NCBI GenBank assembly: GCA_013373385.1
Contig: JABXHX010000025.1
Span: 1 to 64,000 of the forward strand
DNA length: 64,000 nucleotides
Reading direction: 5' to 3'
Origin: Flavobacteriaceae bacterium
GTDB lineage: Bacteria > Bacteroidota > Bacteroidia > Flavobacteriales > Flavobacteriaceae
Shown: positions 40,481 to 50,413 of the stretch, one piece after another
Position numbering within the stretch: position 1 is the first letter of the stretch
Layout: every line of letters starts with the position of its first letter
The notes under the pieces: model-generated
Told to the model about the DNA's origin: nothing
The model's database searches: none
The model's input: the letters and a program-made list of their open reading frames with translations, nothing else
Program-made: the position numbers and the translations under genes

Positions 40481-42907
40481 TTAGAATATATTTTTTAAGT
40501 TATTGTAATCAATGTAATACACGAACCTTAAAGAAAAAATATTCTGTTTTGGTTGATTGAATAGGTTGTCTAAATTGTCGAAGAAACCAAGACTTGAGTT
40601 GTTATCTGAGTTAGAAATTGTATTTCTATATAATGCTATTAATTGGCTTCCTGGAGCAAATTGCCATACATAATTTAAATCTAAATTCCAGTTGTTATAA
40701 TTGATGTCGTTTACACCGGTATATGCTATTGAGGTTAATGTCCCGTCAGTATTTAATTTAGAGTAATTACTATTATAATCTACTGAAGCCCAATAATGTC
40801 TAAAAGATAAAGACAGGGCAGATTTTGTACTGAAGTTGTATGTTCCTGATAATGAATTGGTATAACTTTTTCTATTTCTTTGACCAAAAAGAATATCGTT
40901 TCCAACAATATCAACATATCCTTGATCGTTAAGTGTTTTTCTGAAATTATAATTATACCTTAAAGAAAATTGATTACTTAGTCTAATTCTTGGTGTAATA
41001 CCATACTCGTAGCTTTCTTTAGGGTCGTTTTTATAAACTGTAGCATTCCAATTTGCATTGAGGCTAAATTTTTTCTGTCGATTTGTTCCAATGTTAGAAT
41101 AAATACTTAACCTTTGTGGTCTTAGAAAATAAACACCACTAGTGTTTCCTAGTCTAGGTTCGTTAAAATCTTTTCTTTCACTTCCAAAATTTAATCTAAT
41201 TCTAGAGTTAAGCCTTGATTTAGTTTCGAAGTTTAAATTTAAATTCGCTTGATATCCAGTATATTCTCCTGTATGGTGCTGATATTGAAGGTTATTAAAG
41301 AAATTTATATTAATTCTGTTAAAATAATTCCAAACTGGTTTTAAAGTTCTATAACCTGCACTACCATAAATTATTCTTTCGTTATTGCTAAAAAGAATTC
41401 CCATATCATTAGGGTTGTAGTTCTCATCTTCAAAATTATAGCCAATTTCCCAATTCCAATGTCCAGAATTCATTCCTACACTAGTATCAAAGGTATATCC
41501 TGTTTCTAGATTATTAACATCATCAGAGATATTACTCATTTTTAATGAACCATCTACATTGTATTTACTGTCTTTAGTTTCTATATGCCATAATAGCCCA
41601 GTTACATTGGCGTCTCTAAAGTTTCCATCTCTATACACATTAGTATTGATGAGTGTTACAGAAGAATTTTGATTAAATTGTTTGTCAATTACGGCAATAT
41701 TGTAATTGGAAAACGGACTAACAACTTCTTTCCTAGTTTGATTTGTTTTCTTGTTTTTAATGGTGGCTTCTGCTTTTTGAGTAAAAGCATTAAATAAACC
41801 AATCCCTAATCCATTTTTTGTTCTTCCAGAAATTTTAATAGCATTTAGCATGGTAACCTTGTTAGGATAGTTTATAATTTCTTCATCTACATTAAGATTA
41901 CCTGCTACATTAAATTGATCTATAGGAGAACTACCAATTCTTCTTGAATAAAAGAGTCTTCCTTTATTAAATAACTCTGTGCCTTCAGTAAAGAATTGTC
42001 TTTGTTCGTTAAAACGTTGTTCAAATGGCCCAAGATTTAGCGTAACATCATCAAATCCAGCTTGACTAAAATCTGGAATTAAAGTCGCATCTAATGTAAA
42101 GTTTTCAGAAAGCCCATATTTTAAATCCATTCCGAGGCTCCAGTCATATTCAGTTTTTCCATTGTAAGTATCTGAAATTGCTGAAGCATAAGGGTATAGC
42201 CCCAATCTAGTTGGTGGTTTGATGTCTCTAAAATTTTCAACTAGTCCATCATATTGAGTCCAAGTTCCAACTTTATTATCAATATGTGTCCAGGTGTGCT
42301 GCTCGTTTAATTTTTCTAATCTTCTATGAAAGTTAAAGCCCCAGCTTTGTACAGGTCTATTTGCAAAACGTATTGCTGAGTATGGAATTTTCATTTCTAC
42401 AGACCACCCTTTATCGTGGATTTTGGCAGCGCCATCCCAAACGGAGCTCCAGTTCCAATCTTCATTGCCATTTGAAACTTTTGAGTCTGCAATATTACCC
42501 GTACTTTGTACTAAAAACTCAAATGGATTTTGCCCATCATCATTAGGGTTTATGGTAATTAAAAAGAAATCAGCCTGACTAAAATTATCTCTTGTAGCAA
42601 ATTCTCTAGGAATACTTTCTGGGTTAGGGTCTAGCATTAAAGCAGAAATATACACTGCTTCATCATTGTAAATTATCTTTACTTGTGTTTGATATTCATT
42701 TGGTACAGTAACACCATTAGTAGGTCTAAACGTGACAAAATCTTTTGCGATATCGACATTTTCCCAAGCTTCATCATCTAATATTCCATCAATTTTTGGT
42801 GCTTTTGTAATTCTTTTTGCTTTTATTGTTTTTCGATTTACTTTCTCTTGTGCATTTGATAATTGAAATACTACTAATAAAAGTAGCGTAAGTGTCCTTA
42901 ATAACAT
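40481..42907 (-). CDS. DUF5916 outer-membrane protein with CBM9-like domain
   Basis: An 808-residue exported protein. Signal peptide LLRTLTLLLLVVFQLSNAQ; then a CBM9-like domain (about residues 30-210: KIDGILDDEAWENVDIAKDF, DEAVYISALMLDPNP, AAKIHDKGWSVEMKIPYSAI), followed by about 560 residues of beta-barrel-like sequence (DUF5916) with a final strand SLRFVYYIDYNNLKNIF. These proteins are common in Bacteroidota and presumed to be outer-membrane, possibly carbohydrate-related. It is monocistronic with a terminator. Ligand unknown. Confidence 0.87.
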   Translation of the reverse strand: MLLRTLTLLLLVVFQLSNAQEKVNRKTIKAKRITKAPKIDGILDDEAWENVDIAKDFVTFRPTNGVTVPNEYQTQVKIIYNDEAVYISALMLDPNPESIPREFATRDNFSQADFFLITINPNDDGQNPFEFLVQSTGNIADSKVSNGNEDWNWSSVWDGAAKIHDKGWSVEMKIPYSAIRFANRPVQSWGFNFHRRLEKLNEQHTWTHIDNKVGTWTQYDGLVENFRDIKPPTRLGLYPYASAISDTYNGKTEYDWSLGMDLKYGLSENFTLDATLIPDFSQAGFDDVTLNLGPFEQRFNEQRQFFTEGTELFNKGRLFYSRRIGSSPIDQFNVAGNLNVDEEIINYPNKVTMLNAIKISGRTKNGLGIGLFNAFTQKAEATIKNKKTNQTRKEVVSPFSNYNIAVIDKQFNQNSSVTLINTNVYRDGNFRDANVTGLLWHIETKDSKYNVDGSLKMSNISDDVNNLETGYTFDTSVGMNSGHWNWEIGYNFEDENYNPNDMGILFSNNERIIYGSAGYRTLKPVWNYFNRININFFNNLQYQHHTGEYTGYQANLNLNFETKSRLNSRIRLNFGSERKDFNEPRLGNTSGVYFLRPQRLSIYSNIGTNRQKKFSLNANWNATVYKNDPKESYEYGITPRIRLSNQFSLRYNYNFRKTLNDQGYVDIVGNDILFGQRNRKSYTNSLSGTYNFSTKSALSLSFRHYWASVDYNSNYSKLNTDGTLTSIAYTGVNDINYNNWNLDLNYVWQFAPGSQLIALYRNTISNSDNNSSLGFFDNLDNLFNQPKQNIFSLRFVYYIDYNNLKNIF

Positions 42908-43375
42908 TTTAGTATTGATTGATTTTACTTAAAGACTTCAAAGGTTGCAATGTGTAGCAAAATTTGATGTTAATTATATCTTAAAAGATATTTTAGGCAA
43001 AAATATTTTAAAGCAAACACCCTGTAAACTGCCTTGTAATGAACTGTATAGAAAATGTATTGAACTGTAAGGTTTTGTTAATCGAAATTAGTAATTAAGG
43101 CATTAGATGTGAAAATTAGAAATAAAATTCTCATTTTTTATAAATCAATACTGTTATTACGTAGGTTTTAACTCTATAAACCTTGTTTTTAACTAGTGTC
43201 TATACTTTATTTCTGCATAAATTAAAACTGATAAATAACACGTCTTTTATTCTTTTATTGTTTTATAAAGTAGCTTGTATCTGACTTTTAGTAACTCGTG
43301 ATATTTTATTTTCTTTAAGGTAGTTTTTACAAATTGAATTTGTACTTTTGCCGTGATAAAAAACATTCTTAAAAA
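42908..43375. other. 468-bp intergenic region upstream of sucC
   Basis: AT-rich divergent gap between the DUF5916 and sucC starts. I found no plausible small gene. It contains two loosely repeated GAACTGTA tracts near 43040-43075 and a -7 box for sucC at its end. No terminator, tRNA or known riboswitch was recognised. Confidence 0.6.
43343..43350 (+). promoter_or_regulatory. -7 promoter element upstream of sucC
   Basis: TACTTTTGC fits TAnnTTTG and ends 25 bp before the sucC ATG; a TTG lies only 6 nt upstream, so the -33 box is not clear. Confidence 0.5.
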
Positions 43376-44572
43376 ATGAATTTACACGAATACCAAGGGA
43401 AAGAAATTTTAAATAGTTTTGGCGTTAGAATTCAACGCGGAATCGTAGCTAGTAATCATAAAGAAGCAGTAGATGCGGCAAAACAACTAACTGTAGAAAC
43501 AGGTACAAGTTGGTACGTAGTGAAGGCTCAAATTCACGCCGGAGGAAGAGGAAAAGGTGGTGGAGTAAAATTAGCCAAAAACTTATCTGAAGTAGAAACA
43601 ATTTCTAATAATATTATTGGAATGATGTTGAAAACTCCGCAAACTTCTGCTGAAGGTAAAAAAGTAAATCAGGTTTTAATTGCAGAAGACGTGTATTATC
43701 CAGGTGATTCTGAGCCAGAAGAATACTACATGTCTGTTTTATTAAATAGAAATACAGGTAGAAATATGATTATGTATTCTACAGAAGGAGGTATGGATAT
43801 TGAAACAGTTGCAGAAGAAACACCACATTTAATATTTACAGAAGAGATAGATCCTACAATGGGATTATTACCTTTTCAAGCTCGTAAAATTGCATTTAAT
43901 CTAGGCTTGTCTGGTTTAGCATTTAAAGAAATGGTAAAATTTGTTTCTGATTTATATACAGCCTATGTACAATCAGATTCATCTTTATTTGAAATTAACC
44001 CAGTGCTAAAAACATCAGATAACAAAATTTTAGCTGTTGATGCTAAGGTAACTTTAGATGATAACGCATTATATAGACATAAAAATTATGCTCAATTACG
44101 TGATTTACGTGAAGAAAATCCGATTGAAGTTGAAGCAAATGCAGCTGGTCTTAATTATGTTGCCTTAGATGGTAATGTGGGGTGTATGGTAAACGGAGCA
44201 GGATTGGCAATGGGAACTATGGATTTAATTAAGCAAGCTGGTGGAGATCCTGCTAACTTTTTAGATGTTGGAGGAACTGCAGATGCACAAAGAGTTGAAA
44301 CAGCGTTTGGTATTATTTTAAAAGACCCAAATGTAAAGGCTATTTTAGTAAACATTTTTGGAGGAATTGTACGTTGTGACAGGGTTGCACAAGGTGTAGT
44401 TGATGCCTACAAAAACATGGGAGATAAAATTAAAGTGCCAATTATTTGTAGATTGCAAGGTACAAATGCAGTAGAAGCAAAAGAGTTAATTGACAATAGT
44501 GGAATGAAAATTATTTCTGCAACAGAATTTCAAGAAGCTGCAGACAAAGTGCAAGAAGTACTAGCAATGTAA
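43376..44572 (+). CDS. sucC: Succinate-CoA ligase (ADP-forming), beta subunit
   Basis: A 398-residue ATP-grasp subunit of the TCA-cycle enzyme converting succinyl-CoA to succinate with ATP formation. Signatures: MNLHEYQGKEILNSFGVRIQ at the start, KAQIHAGGRGKGGGVKLA, the GxDAxxFLDVGG-type stretch GGDPANFLDVGGTADAQRV and VNIFGGIVRCDRVAQGV. Length is standard. sucD is not adjacent, and a perfect-palindrome terminator follows, so the alpha subunit is encoded elsewhere, as is common in Flavobacteriia. Confidence 0.97.
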   Translation: MNLHEYQGKEILNSFGVRIQRGIVASNHKEAVDAAKQLTVETGTSWYVVKAQIHAGGRGKGGGVKLAKNLSEVETISNNIIGMMLKTPQTSAEGKKVNQVLIAEDVYYPGDSEPEEYYMSVLLNRNTGRNMIMYSTEGGMDIETVAEETPHLIFTEEIDPTMGLLPFQARKIAFNLGLSGLAFKEMVKFVSDLYTAYVQSDSSLFEINPVLKTSDNKILAVDAKVTLDDNALYRHKNYAQLRDLREENPIEVEANAAGLNYVALDGNVGCMVNGAGLAMGTMDLIKQAGGDPANFLDVGGTADAQRVETAFGIILKDPNVKAILVNIFGGIVRCDRVAQGVVDAYKNMGDKIKVPIICRLQGTNAVEAKELIDNSGMKIISATEFQEAADKVQEVLAM

Positions 44573-44601
44573 AAGAATAATTCTTAGAAAATATATTTAG
44601 C

Positions 44602-44631
44602 AAAAACGCCTCACAATTGTGAGGCGTTTTT
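44602..44631. terminator. Bidirectional terminator after sucC
   Basis: AAAAACGCCTCACAATTGTGAGGCGTTTTT, a perfect 30-bp palindrome between convergent sucC and SPOR-lipoprotein stop codons. Confidence 0.92.
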
Positions 44632-44654
44632 ATTTTATCTAACTTATAAAATTA

Positions 44655-45317
44655 CTAATTGTTGTAAAAATGATATATCCAAATTTTATCCTTATACATG
44701 GGGTCGTTATTATTCTCTAAATAATCTAAATAATTGTAGGCTTTGTTAATTGACTTAAATGACTTAATGCTAATTAAATGATTGCCTTCTCTGCTAATTT
44801 TGATATTGCTTTGTATGTTGCTTGTCGCTAATCTTTTTTGATGGGCAACCGCATTACTTTCAACACTGTAACTACCCACAATAACATGAAAAGGCTTATC
44901 AGCTTTACGTTTTTGGTCAGTCATGAGTTTATCAATACGATCAATTTTAGTCTTTAAAGACTCCTCATTAGGTTTAAAATTACTTGCATTTAGATATAGT
45001 TTCTTTGCTCCCGAATAGTTTTTGTTGGTATATAAGGAATCTGCCTTTTGTAGTAGACTTAGGTATTTATCCTCTTTTATTTTAGTAATTGCAGTGTTTA
45101 TTTTTGCAATTTGCTTTTGAGGATACTTTTCTTCTCTTTTTAAATTTAAGGCTTTTGTATAATATTTTTTTGCAGCTTCAAATTGTTGTAATGTAAATAA
45201 AGAGTCTGCAGTTTTAATGTCTTTTTGATAAGTGTTGTCTGTATTGCTACAAGCTGTAATAAGGATACTGGCAATACATATGAATAGATAGGTTGACTTA
45301 TACAATAAATTTTTCAT
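44655..45317 (-). CDS. TPR lipoprotein with SPOR-like C-terminus
   Basis: A 220-residue protein. The Met at 45317 gives a proper lipoprotein signal (KNLLYKSTYLFICIASILITAC); the 34 upstream residues in the track are spurious. After the lipobox come TPR-like helices (ADSLFTLQQFEAAKKYYTKA, ADSLYTNKNYSGAKKLYLNA) and a C-terminal SPOR-like domain: PFHVIVGSYSVESNAVAHQK, HLISIKSFKSINKAYNYLDY. SPOR domains bind denuded peptidoglycan glycans. The combination suggests a cell-wall-associated lipoprotein, possibly at the division site. It is monocistronic. Confidence 0.84.
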   Translation of the reverse strand: MKNLLYKSTYLFICIASILITACSNTDNTYQKDIKTADSLFTLQQFEAAKKYYTKALNLKREEKYPQKQIAKINTAITKIKEDKYLSLLQKADSLYTNKNYSGAKKLYLNASNFKPNEESLKTKIDRIDKLMTDQKRKADKPFHVIVGSYSVESNAVAHQKRLATSNIQSNIKISREGNHLISIKSFKSINKAYNYLDYLENNNDPMYKDKIWIYHFYNN

Positions 45318-45384
45318 GATAATTAGGTAAGGTTTAAAACTTTGATAAAAATAACTATTATTTTTAGTTATGCTTAAAGTAATA

Positions 45385-45416
45385 ATAAAAAAAAGCCTTC
45401 TAAGATAGAAGACTTT
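45385..45416 (-). terminator. Terminator after the M28 peptidase
   Basis: Minus strand AAAGTCTTCT-ATCTT-AGAAGGCTTT (one mismatch) followed by eight Ts, 22 bp past the M28 stop codon. Confidence 0.82.
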
Positions 45417-45437
45417 CATTTTTTATAAAAAATAGAG

Positions 45438-46985
45438 TTATTTAGTAGCTTTGTCTACAATAATTCTTTTTTCACGATTGGCTAGCTCCCATGCAGTATG
45501 AAAGATTAAACGTGATCTATTTTCTAATAAGTCGTAATTAATTTTATCTGGGGTATCGGTTGCTCTGTGATAATCATCATGAGTTCCGTTAAAGTAGAAA
45601 ATAATAGGAATATTGTTTTTTGCAAAATTATAGTGATCTGAACGATAGTAAAAGCGATTTGGATCTTTTTCGTCATTATACTTATAATCTAATTCAATAT
45701 TCATAAACTCCTTATTTACAGCTTCAGAAATTTCATGTAGCTCAGTACTTAATTTATCTGCACCAATTAGATAAATGTAGTTTCTATCTCCTTTACGTTT
45801 CGGGTCAATTCTACCAACCATATCAATATTTAAGTTTGCAACAGTATTTGCTAAAGGCACTAAAGGCTCGTAATCTGTGTAGTATCTTGAGCCTAGCAGT
45901 CCTTTTTCTTCACCAGTTACGTGTAAGAAGATGATTGAGCGTTTTGGGCCGTGACCTTTATCGGTAGCTGTTTTAAATGCTTCAGCAATTTCTAATAAAG
46001 AAACTGTTCCAGAACCATCATCATCAGCACCGTTAAAAACATCTCCTTTTTCATTAGTGCCAATATGGTCTAAGTGTGCAGAAATAACAATGTATTCATC
46101 TGGTTTTTCAGAACCTTTTATAATGGCAGCAACATTTTCTGAGTTTAAAGGTTTAAGCATACTCTTGTAATCCATCTCAAACTTTGTTTTTACTACGGTA
46201 GCTTTTGTAGATTTACTGATGTTGTTTACCAATGCTTTTCCTAATTTATCACTAATCATAAAATGATAAATAGGTTTTTCAGCATCTTTTTCTGGAGGTA
46301 AAGATAATCGGTTACTTCCACCGTTATACTCGCGGTTTTTATAGAATTTTGAATAACGCTCAAACAAGCTGTTATTCATAAATAAAACTGCTTTAGCTCC
46401 ATTTTTTTTAGCAGCATCTCTTTTTGCAGAAAGCGCTTGTCTGTTTGACCATTTAGAAGCTTTTTTATCGCCTGTAATAACATTATTACCTGTTTTATCG
46501 GTAGGTTCTCCAGCTTTTACAACAACAACTTTACCTTTAACATCTAGATCCTTATAGTCAGAATATTTTTCATCGTCAATTCCGTAACCAGCATAAACAA
46601 TCTCAGCAGTAGAAATTGTATTTGTTTCAGCAGAAGTCAATGAAATAAAATCATCGTAATAGCTGAATGTTTTATCGTTTACCGTCATTTTCACCTTAGG
46701 TGTTTGAACAATGTTTAATGGCACTTTTTGAAAGTAAGTTCCTTCTATCAAAGATGGAATACCTAAAGCTTCATATTCTTTTTTAAGGTATGCAATTGCT
46801 TTTTTTTGCCCTGGTTTTCCAGTGTCTCTACCTTCAAACTCATCAGATGCATACACATACAAATGATCTTTTAGTTCTTTTTGGGTAATTGTTCCTGCAT
46901 AAGTAACAATATCTTCTTTTGTAGCTTCTTGCTTACAAGAAATCATGAATACTAAAGCAGCTACCAATAATATAGGTTTTTTCAT
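45438..46985 (-). CDS. M28-family metallopeptidase lipoprotein
   Basis: A 515-residue exported aminopeptidase-like zinc enzyme. Lipoprotein signal KKPILLVAALVFMISC; a PA-like inserted domain (about residues 120-260: YGIDDEKYSDYKDLDVKGKV); then the M28 catalytic domain with VISAHLDHIGTNEKGDVFNG, GADDDGSGTVSLLEIA, the catalytic Glu pair in HVTGEEKGLLGSRYY and NLNIDMVGRID, and a late His in FNGTHDDYHRATDTPDKI. All ligands appear intact. It likely releases N-terminal residues from peptides at the cell surface. Single gene with terminator. Confidence 0.93.
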   Translation of the reverse strand: MKKPILLVAALVFMISCKQEATKEDIVTYAGTITQKELKDHLYVYASDEFEGRDTGKPGQKKAIAYLKKEYEALGIPSLIEGTYFQKVPLNIVQTPKVKMTVNDKTFSYYDDFISLTSAETNTISTAEIVYAGYGIDDEKYSDYKDLDVKGKVVVVKAGEPTDKTGNNVITGDKKASKWSNRQALSAKRDAAKKNGAKAVLFMNNSLFERYSKFYKNREYNGGSNRLSLPPEKDAEKPIYHFMISDKLGKALVNNISKSTKATVVKTKFEMDYKSMLKPLNSENVAAIIKGSEKPDEYIVISAHLDHIGTNEKGDVFNGADDDGSGTVSLLEIAEAFKTATDKGHGPKRSIIFLHVTGEEKGLLGSRYYTDYEPLVPLANTVANLNIDMVGRIDPKRKGDRNYIYLIGADKLSTELHEISEAVNKEFMNIELDYKYNDEKDPNRFYYRSDHYNFAKNNIPIIFYFNGTHDDYHRATDTPDKINYDLLENRSRLIFHTAWELANREKRIIVDKATK

Positions 46986-47098
46986 TTTTTTAGTTGTTTA
47001 TAAGTAATCTACGATATTACAAAAAAGTATGTATAAGATGCTTATTACTGTATCTTTTTAACACTTTTTAACATATATATTCTAGTCTTCTCAAAATC

Positions 47099-48301
47099 CT
47101 AAAAAATTCTATAGCCAAAATTAATTGAGAAAGATTTATAGCGATTATCGTCCCATGCATCATTAAATAAACCATTTGTGTTGAATCTTGTTGGATTAAA
47201 TATCTGCAAATGCATATTGATTTTTGAATTCCAGTTATACCCTAATCCGAATGCAAGACCAATTGGTGAGGAAAATTGTAAATCTGGCCTGTTGTTAAAA
47301 TCAATTTCAGATTTTAAATTAAAATCGATTGTAAATGCTGCTGAAAAAAACACTCTTGATTGATTATTTAAATACAAATTATGTTTAACTCCTATTGGAG
47401 TTCTGATAGAAGAATATTTAAAATTAATAGGATATGTTGTTGGAGTAGCAGATGAAGATCCAGGAATTACTAAGTTGTAGTTGTCTACATAATAGTAATG
47501 GAATGTTGGTTCAATAAAGAAACTCCATTTTCCCTTATTATATGGTAATACATATTCTACTTCTACTCCAAGTTGTGGCCCTATTTTACTGTCAAAATCA
47601 TTGCCTCTTAGCGTGTAACTTGCTAATTCTAAACCAAGTTTTGCGTAAAAATTAAAATTACTTTTTGAATCACTATTAGAATCATCTTCTACATAGTTAT
47701 TATTATTACAATTGTTATATCGTTTAATATATCTAATTAAGTCAGATTTTTTGTAGTTAACTTTTAATGTGCTTAATTTTTTACAAGGAAGCTCTTGTTT
47801 TAGTTGAATTTTGTAAATATTGTTTTCACCTACTAAATTAGAAGCAGTTAAGTATTTTTTATATCCTAATTGAACAGGTGATTGATTGTTTTTTTGATAA
47901 AAAAAGCGTCTTAAATTATTTGCTTGATATTCCCAAAGAGAAGCTTTGCCAGATACTAATAGTTTTAAAAAAAGTGTTTCTTTTTTATTATTTAATTTTC
48001 TGTTGTTCTTTAGTTTTGTTGTTAAACTGCTAGATATGTCAATTTCTACATTAAACCTTTTGTAAATCAGATTTTTACCAATTTGAAAGCTAGTAACCGT
48101 TGTTATAGATTTTGATTGAAGCTCTGAGTTTTTTTCTAATTTATACTCAAAATCAACAGGGTTGTTTTTCCATTGTACATTTTTAATTAAGCAATGCACC
48201 ACTTTTCCATCATTAGTAGTAAATGTTCCTTTCTCAAATTTAATTTGAGCAATAGTATTTAATCCTATAAGAAGGATTAAAAGGGTAAGTTTTTGTTTCA
48301 T
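47099..48301 (-). CDS. Exported protein with C-terminal outer-membrane barrel
   Basis: A 400-residue protein. Signal peptide KQKLTLLILLIGLNTIAQ, then an N-terminal soluble domain of about 190 residues (FTTNDGKVVHCLIKNVQWKN, NNLRRFFYQKNNQSP, with a CNNNN run near residue 200) and a C-terminal beta-barrel of about eight strands (FYAKLGLELASYTLRGNDFD, SFFIEPTFHYYYVDNYNLV, final SFSINFGYRIF). This layout is common among uncharacterised Flavobacteriia outer-membrane proteins (PorT-like barrels). Function unknown. Confidence 0.78.
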   Translation of the reverse strand: MKQKLTLLILLIGLNTIAQIKFEKGTFTTNDGKVVHCLIKNVQWKNNPVDFEYKLEKNSELQSKSITTVTSFQIGKNLIYKRFNVEIDISSSLTTKLKNNRKLNNKKETLFLKLLVSGKASLWEYQANNLRRFFYQKNNQSPVQLGYKKYLTASNLVGENNIYKIQLKQELPCKKLSTLKVNYKKSDLIRYIKRYNNCNNNNYVEDDSNSDSKSNFNFYAKLGLELASYTLRGNDFDSKIGPQLGVEVEYVLPYNKGKWSFFIEPTFHYYYVDNYNLVIPGSSSATPTTYPINFKYSSIRTPIGVKHNLYLNNQSRVFFSAAFTIDFNLKSEIDFNNRPDLQFSSPIGLAFGLGYNWNSKINMHLQIFNPTRFNTNGLFNDAWDDNRYKSFSINFGYRIF

Positions 48302-48379
48302 AAAAATATAAGATTAATTGTTAGTTATTTGAATTTAAAACATCTTAAAAAGATTTAGTTTTCTGAACAGGAAAAAGCA

Positions 48380-50368
48380 TTATGCATATTTTTTTAAAGT
48401 ATTGATCTCATCCCTAAGTTGAGCAGCCACAATAAAATCTAAATTTTTGGCTGCTTCTTCCATTTTTTTTCGGGTTTCTCTAATGCGTTTCTCAATTTCT
48501 GGTTTAGGTAGGTAATCTAAATCTACTTCTGCTGCTTTATTGATAGCATTGTCGTAATGATAAGAAGTTATTGCGTTTTTAGAAAGTGTATTGTCAATTG
48601 CTTTTTTAATTTGAGTAGGTGTGATGTTGTTTGCAGTGTTGTAATTGACTTGTTTTTCTCTTCGTCTATTGGTTTCGTCCATAGTTTGTTGCATGCTTTT
48701 TGTGATTTTATCTGCATACATAATTGCAAGTCCGTTTACATTTCTAGCCGCTCTACCAACTGTTTGTGTAAGTGAACGATGACTTCTTAAAAAGCCTTCT
48801 TTATCTGCATCTAAAATAGCAACTAACGACACTTCTGGAAGATCTAATCCTTCTCTAAGTAAGTTGACTCCAATAAGCACATCAAACAGGCCTTTACGTA
48901 AATCTTGCATAATTTCTACACGTTCTAGAGTATCTACATCAGAATGAATATAGCGACATCTAACTTGTATTCTAGTTAAATATTTTGCCAATTCTTCTGC
49001 CATACGTTTGGTAAGTGTAGTAACCAAGGTGCGTTCGTCTTTTTCAACACGCACTTGAATTTCTTCAATCAAATCATCTATTTGATTAAGGCTAGGACGT
49101 ACTTCTATTACTGGATCTAGTAATCCTGTAGGGCGAATGACTTGTTCTACAAACAGACCTTCTGTTTTTTGCAATTCGTAATCTGCAGGAGTTGCACTAA
49201 CATAAATGACTTGATTTTGGATAGCTTCAAATTCTTCAAATTTTAAAGGACGATTGTCCATTGCGGCAGGTAATCGAAAACCGTGTTCAACTAGGTTTTC
49301 TTTTCTGCTTCTATCGCCTCCATACATAGCATGCGTTTGTGGTATGGTAACATGACTTTCATCAATTATCATCAAATAGTCTTCTGGAAAATAATCTAAC
49401 AAGCAGAATGGTCTTGTACCGGCTTTTCTTCCGTCTAAGTAGCGAGAGTAATTTTCAATTCCAGAGCAATATCCTAATTCACGAATCATTTCTAAGTCAA
49501 ACTCGGTACGCTCTTTTAAGCGTTTGGCTTCAAGATGTTTCCCAATCTCTTTAAAATAATCAACTTGTTTTACCATATCTTCTTGAATCTTATGAATAGC
49601 GTTTTGCAATACATCGGCAGATGTAACAAAAAGATTGGCAGGGTAGATGGTTAGCTTTTCAAATTGCTCAAGAATGGTATTGCTTTCCAACTCAAAAGAC
49701 TCAATTTCGTCTATTTCATCTCCAAAAAAATGGATGCGATAACCGTTATCTCCATACGATGGATAAATAGTAACAACATCGCCTTTTACTTTAAAAGTTC
49801 CGCTTTTAATTTCAAACTCGGTTCTAGCATAGAGGCTGGTAACTAATTGGTGTAAAAACTTAGTTCTAGTAATTTGTTGCCCTACTGTAATTGGAATGAC
49901 ATTTTTCTTGAATTCTTCTGGATTTCCAATACCGTATAAACAAGATACTGAAGCAACTACTAAGACGTCTCTACGACCTGAAAGTAGGGAAGAAGAGGTA
50001 CTGATTCTCAGTTTTTCTATATCATCATTTATTGATAAATCTTTTTCAATATAGGTTCCTGTTACTGGTATGTATGCTTCTGGTTGATAATAATCGTAAT
50101 AAGAAACAAAATATTCTACGGCATTGTTTGGGAAAAACTGCTTAAACTCAGAGTATAATTGAGCTGCCAATGTTTTGTTATGCGCCAAAACTAAGGTAGG
50201 TCTGTTTATTTTTTCAATTACGTTGGCAGCAGTAAAAGTTTTTCCAGAACCAGTAACACCAAGTAATGTCTGGTATTTTTCACCATCAACAACTCCTTTG
50301 ACTAGTTGATTGATTGCTTCTGGCTGATCTCCTGTGGGTTTAAACTTTGATTCTAATTGAAAATCCAT
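48380..50368 (-). CDS. uvrB: Excinuclease ABC subunit B
   Basis: A 662-residue DNA repair helicase-like protein that verifies damage with UvrA and recruits UvrC. The start is ATG at 50368 (DFQLESKFKPTGDQPEAI); the track begins at a GTG two codons earlier that lies inside the -7 promoter box. Walker A is LLGVTGSGKTFTAANVIEKI, the beta-hairpin is YYDYYQPEAYIPVTGTYIEK, helicase motifs include MIIDESHVTIPQ and GVNLLREGLDLPEVSLVAI, and the C-terminal UVR motif is NLDFIVAAQLRDEINTL. Length is standard. Confidence 0.97.
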   Translation of the reverse strand: MDFQLESKFKPTGDQPEAINQLVKGVVDGEKYQTLLGVTGSGKTFTAANVIEKINRPTLVLAHNKTLAAQLYSEFKQFFPNNAVEYFVSYYDYYQPEAYIPVTGTYIEKDLSINDDIEKLRISTSSSLLSGRRDVLVVASVSCLYGIGNPEEFKKNVIPITVGQQITRTKFLHQLVTSLYARTEFEIKSGTFKVKGDVVTIYPSYGDNGYRIHFFGDEIDEIESFELESNTILEQFEKLTIYPANLFVTSADVLQNAIHKIQEDMVKQVDYFKEIGKHLEAKRLKERTEFDLEMIRELGYCSGIENYSRYLDGRKAGTRPFCLLDYFPEDYLMIIDESHVTIPQTHAMYGGDRSRKENLVEHGFRLPAAMDNRPLKFEEFEAIQNQVIYVSATPADYELQKTEGLFVEQVIRPTGLLDPVIEVRPSLNQIDDLIEEIQVRVEKDERTLVTTLTKRMAEELAKYLTRIQVRCRYIHSDVDTLERVEIMQDLRKGLFDVLIGVNLLREGLDLPEVSLVAILDADKEGFLRSHRSLTQTVGRAARNVNGLAIMYADKITKSMQQTMDETNRRREKQVNYNTANNITPTQIKKAIDNTLSKNAITSYHYDNAINKAAEVDLDYLPKPEIEKRIRETRKKMEEAAKNLDFIVAAQLRDEINTLKKYA

Positions 50369-50373
50369 AGGCA

Positions 50374-50381
50374 CAAAAATA
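50374..50381 (-). promoter_or_regulatory. -7 promoter element abutting uvrB
   Basis: Minus strand TATTTTTG fits TAnnTTTG and ends only 5 nt before the uvrB ATG, implying a very short or missing leader. No -33 TTG at the usual spacing. Confidence 0.45.
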
Positions 50382-50413
50382 CAGATTAAGAGTAGAAAAT
50401 AGTGTGAATTGTA

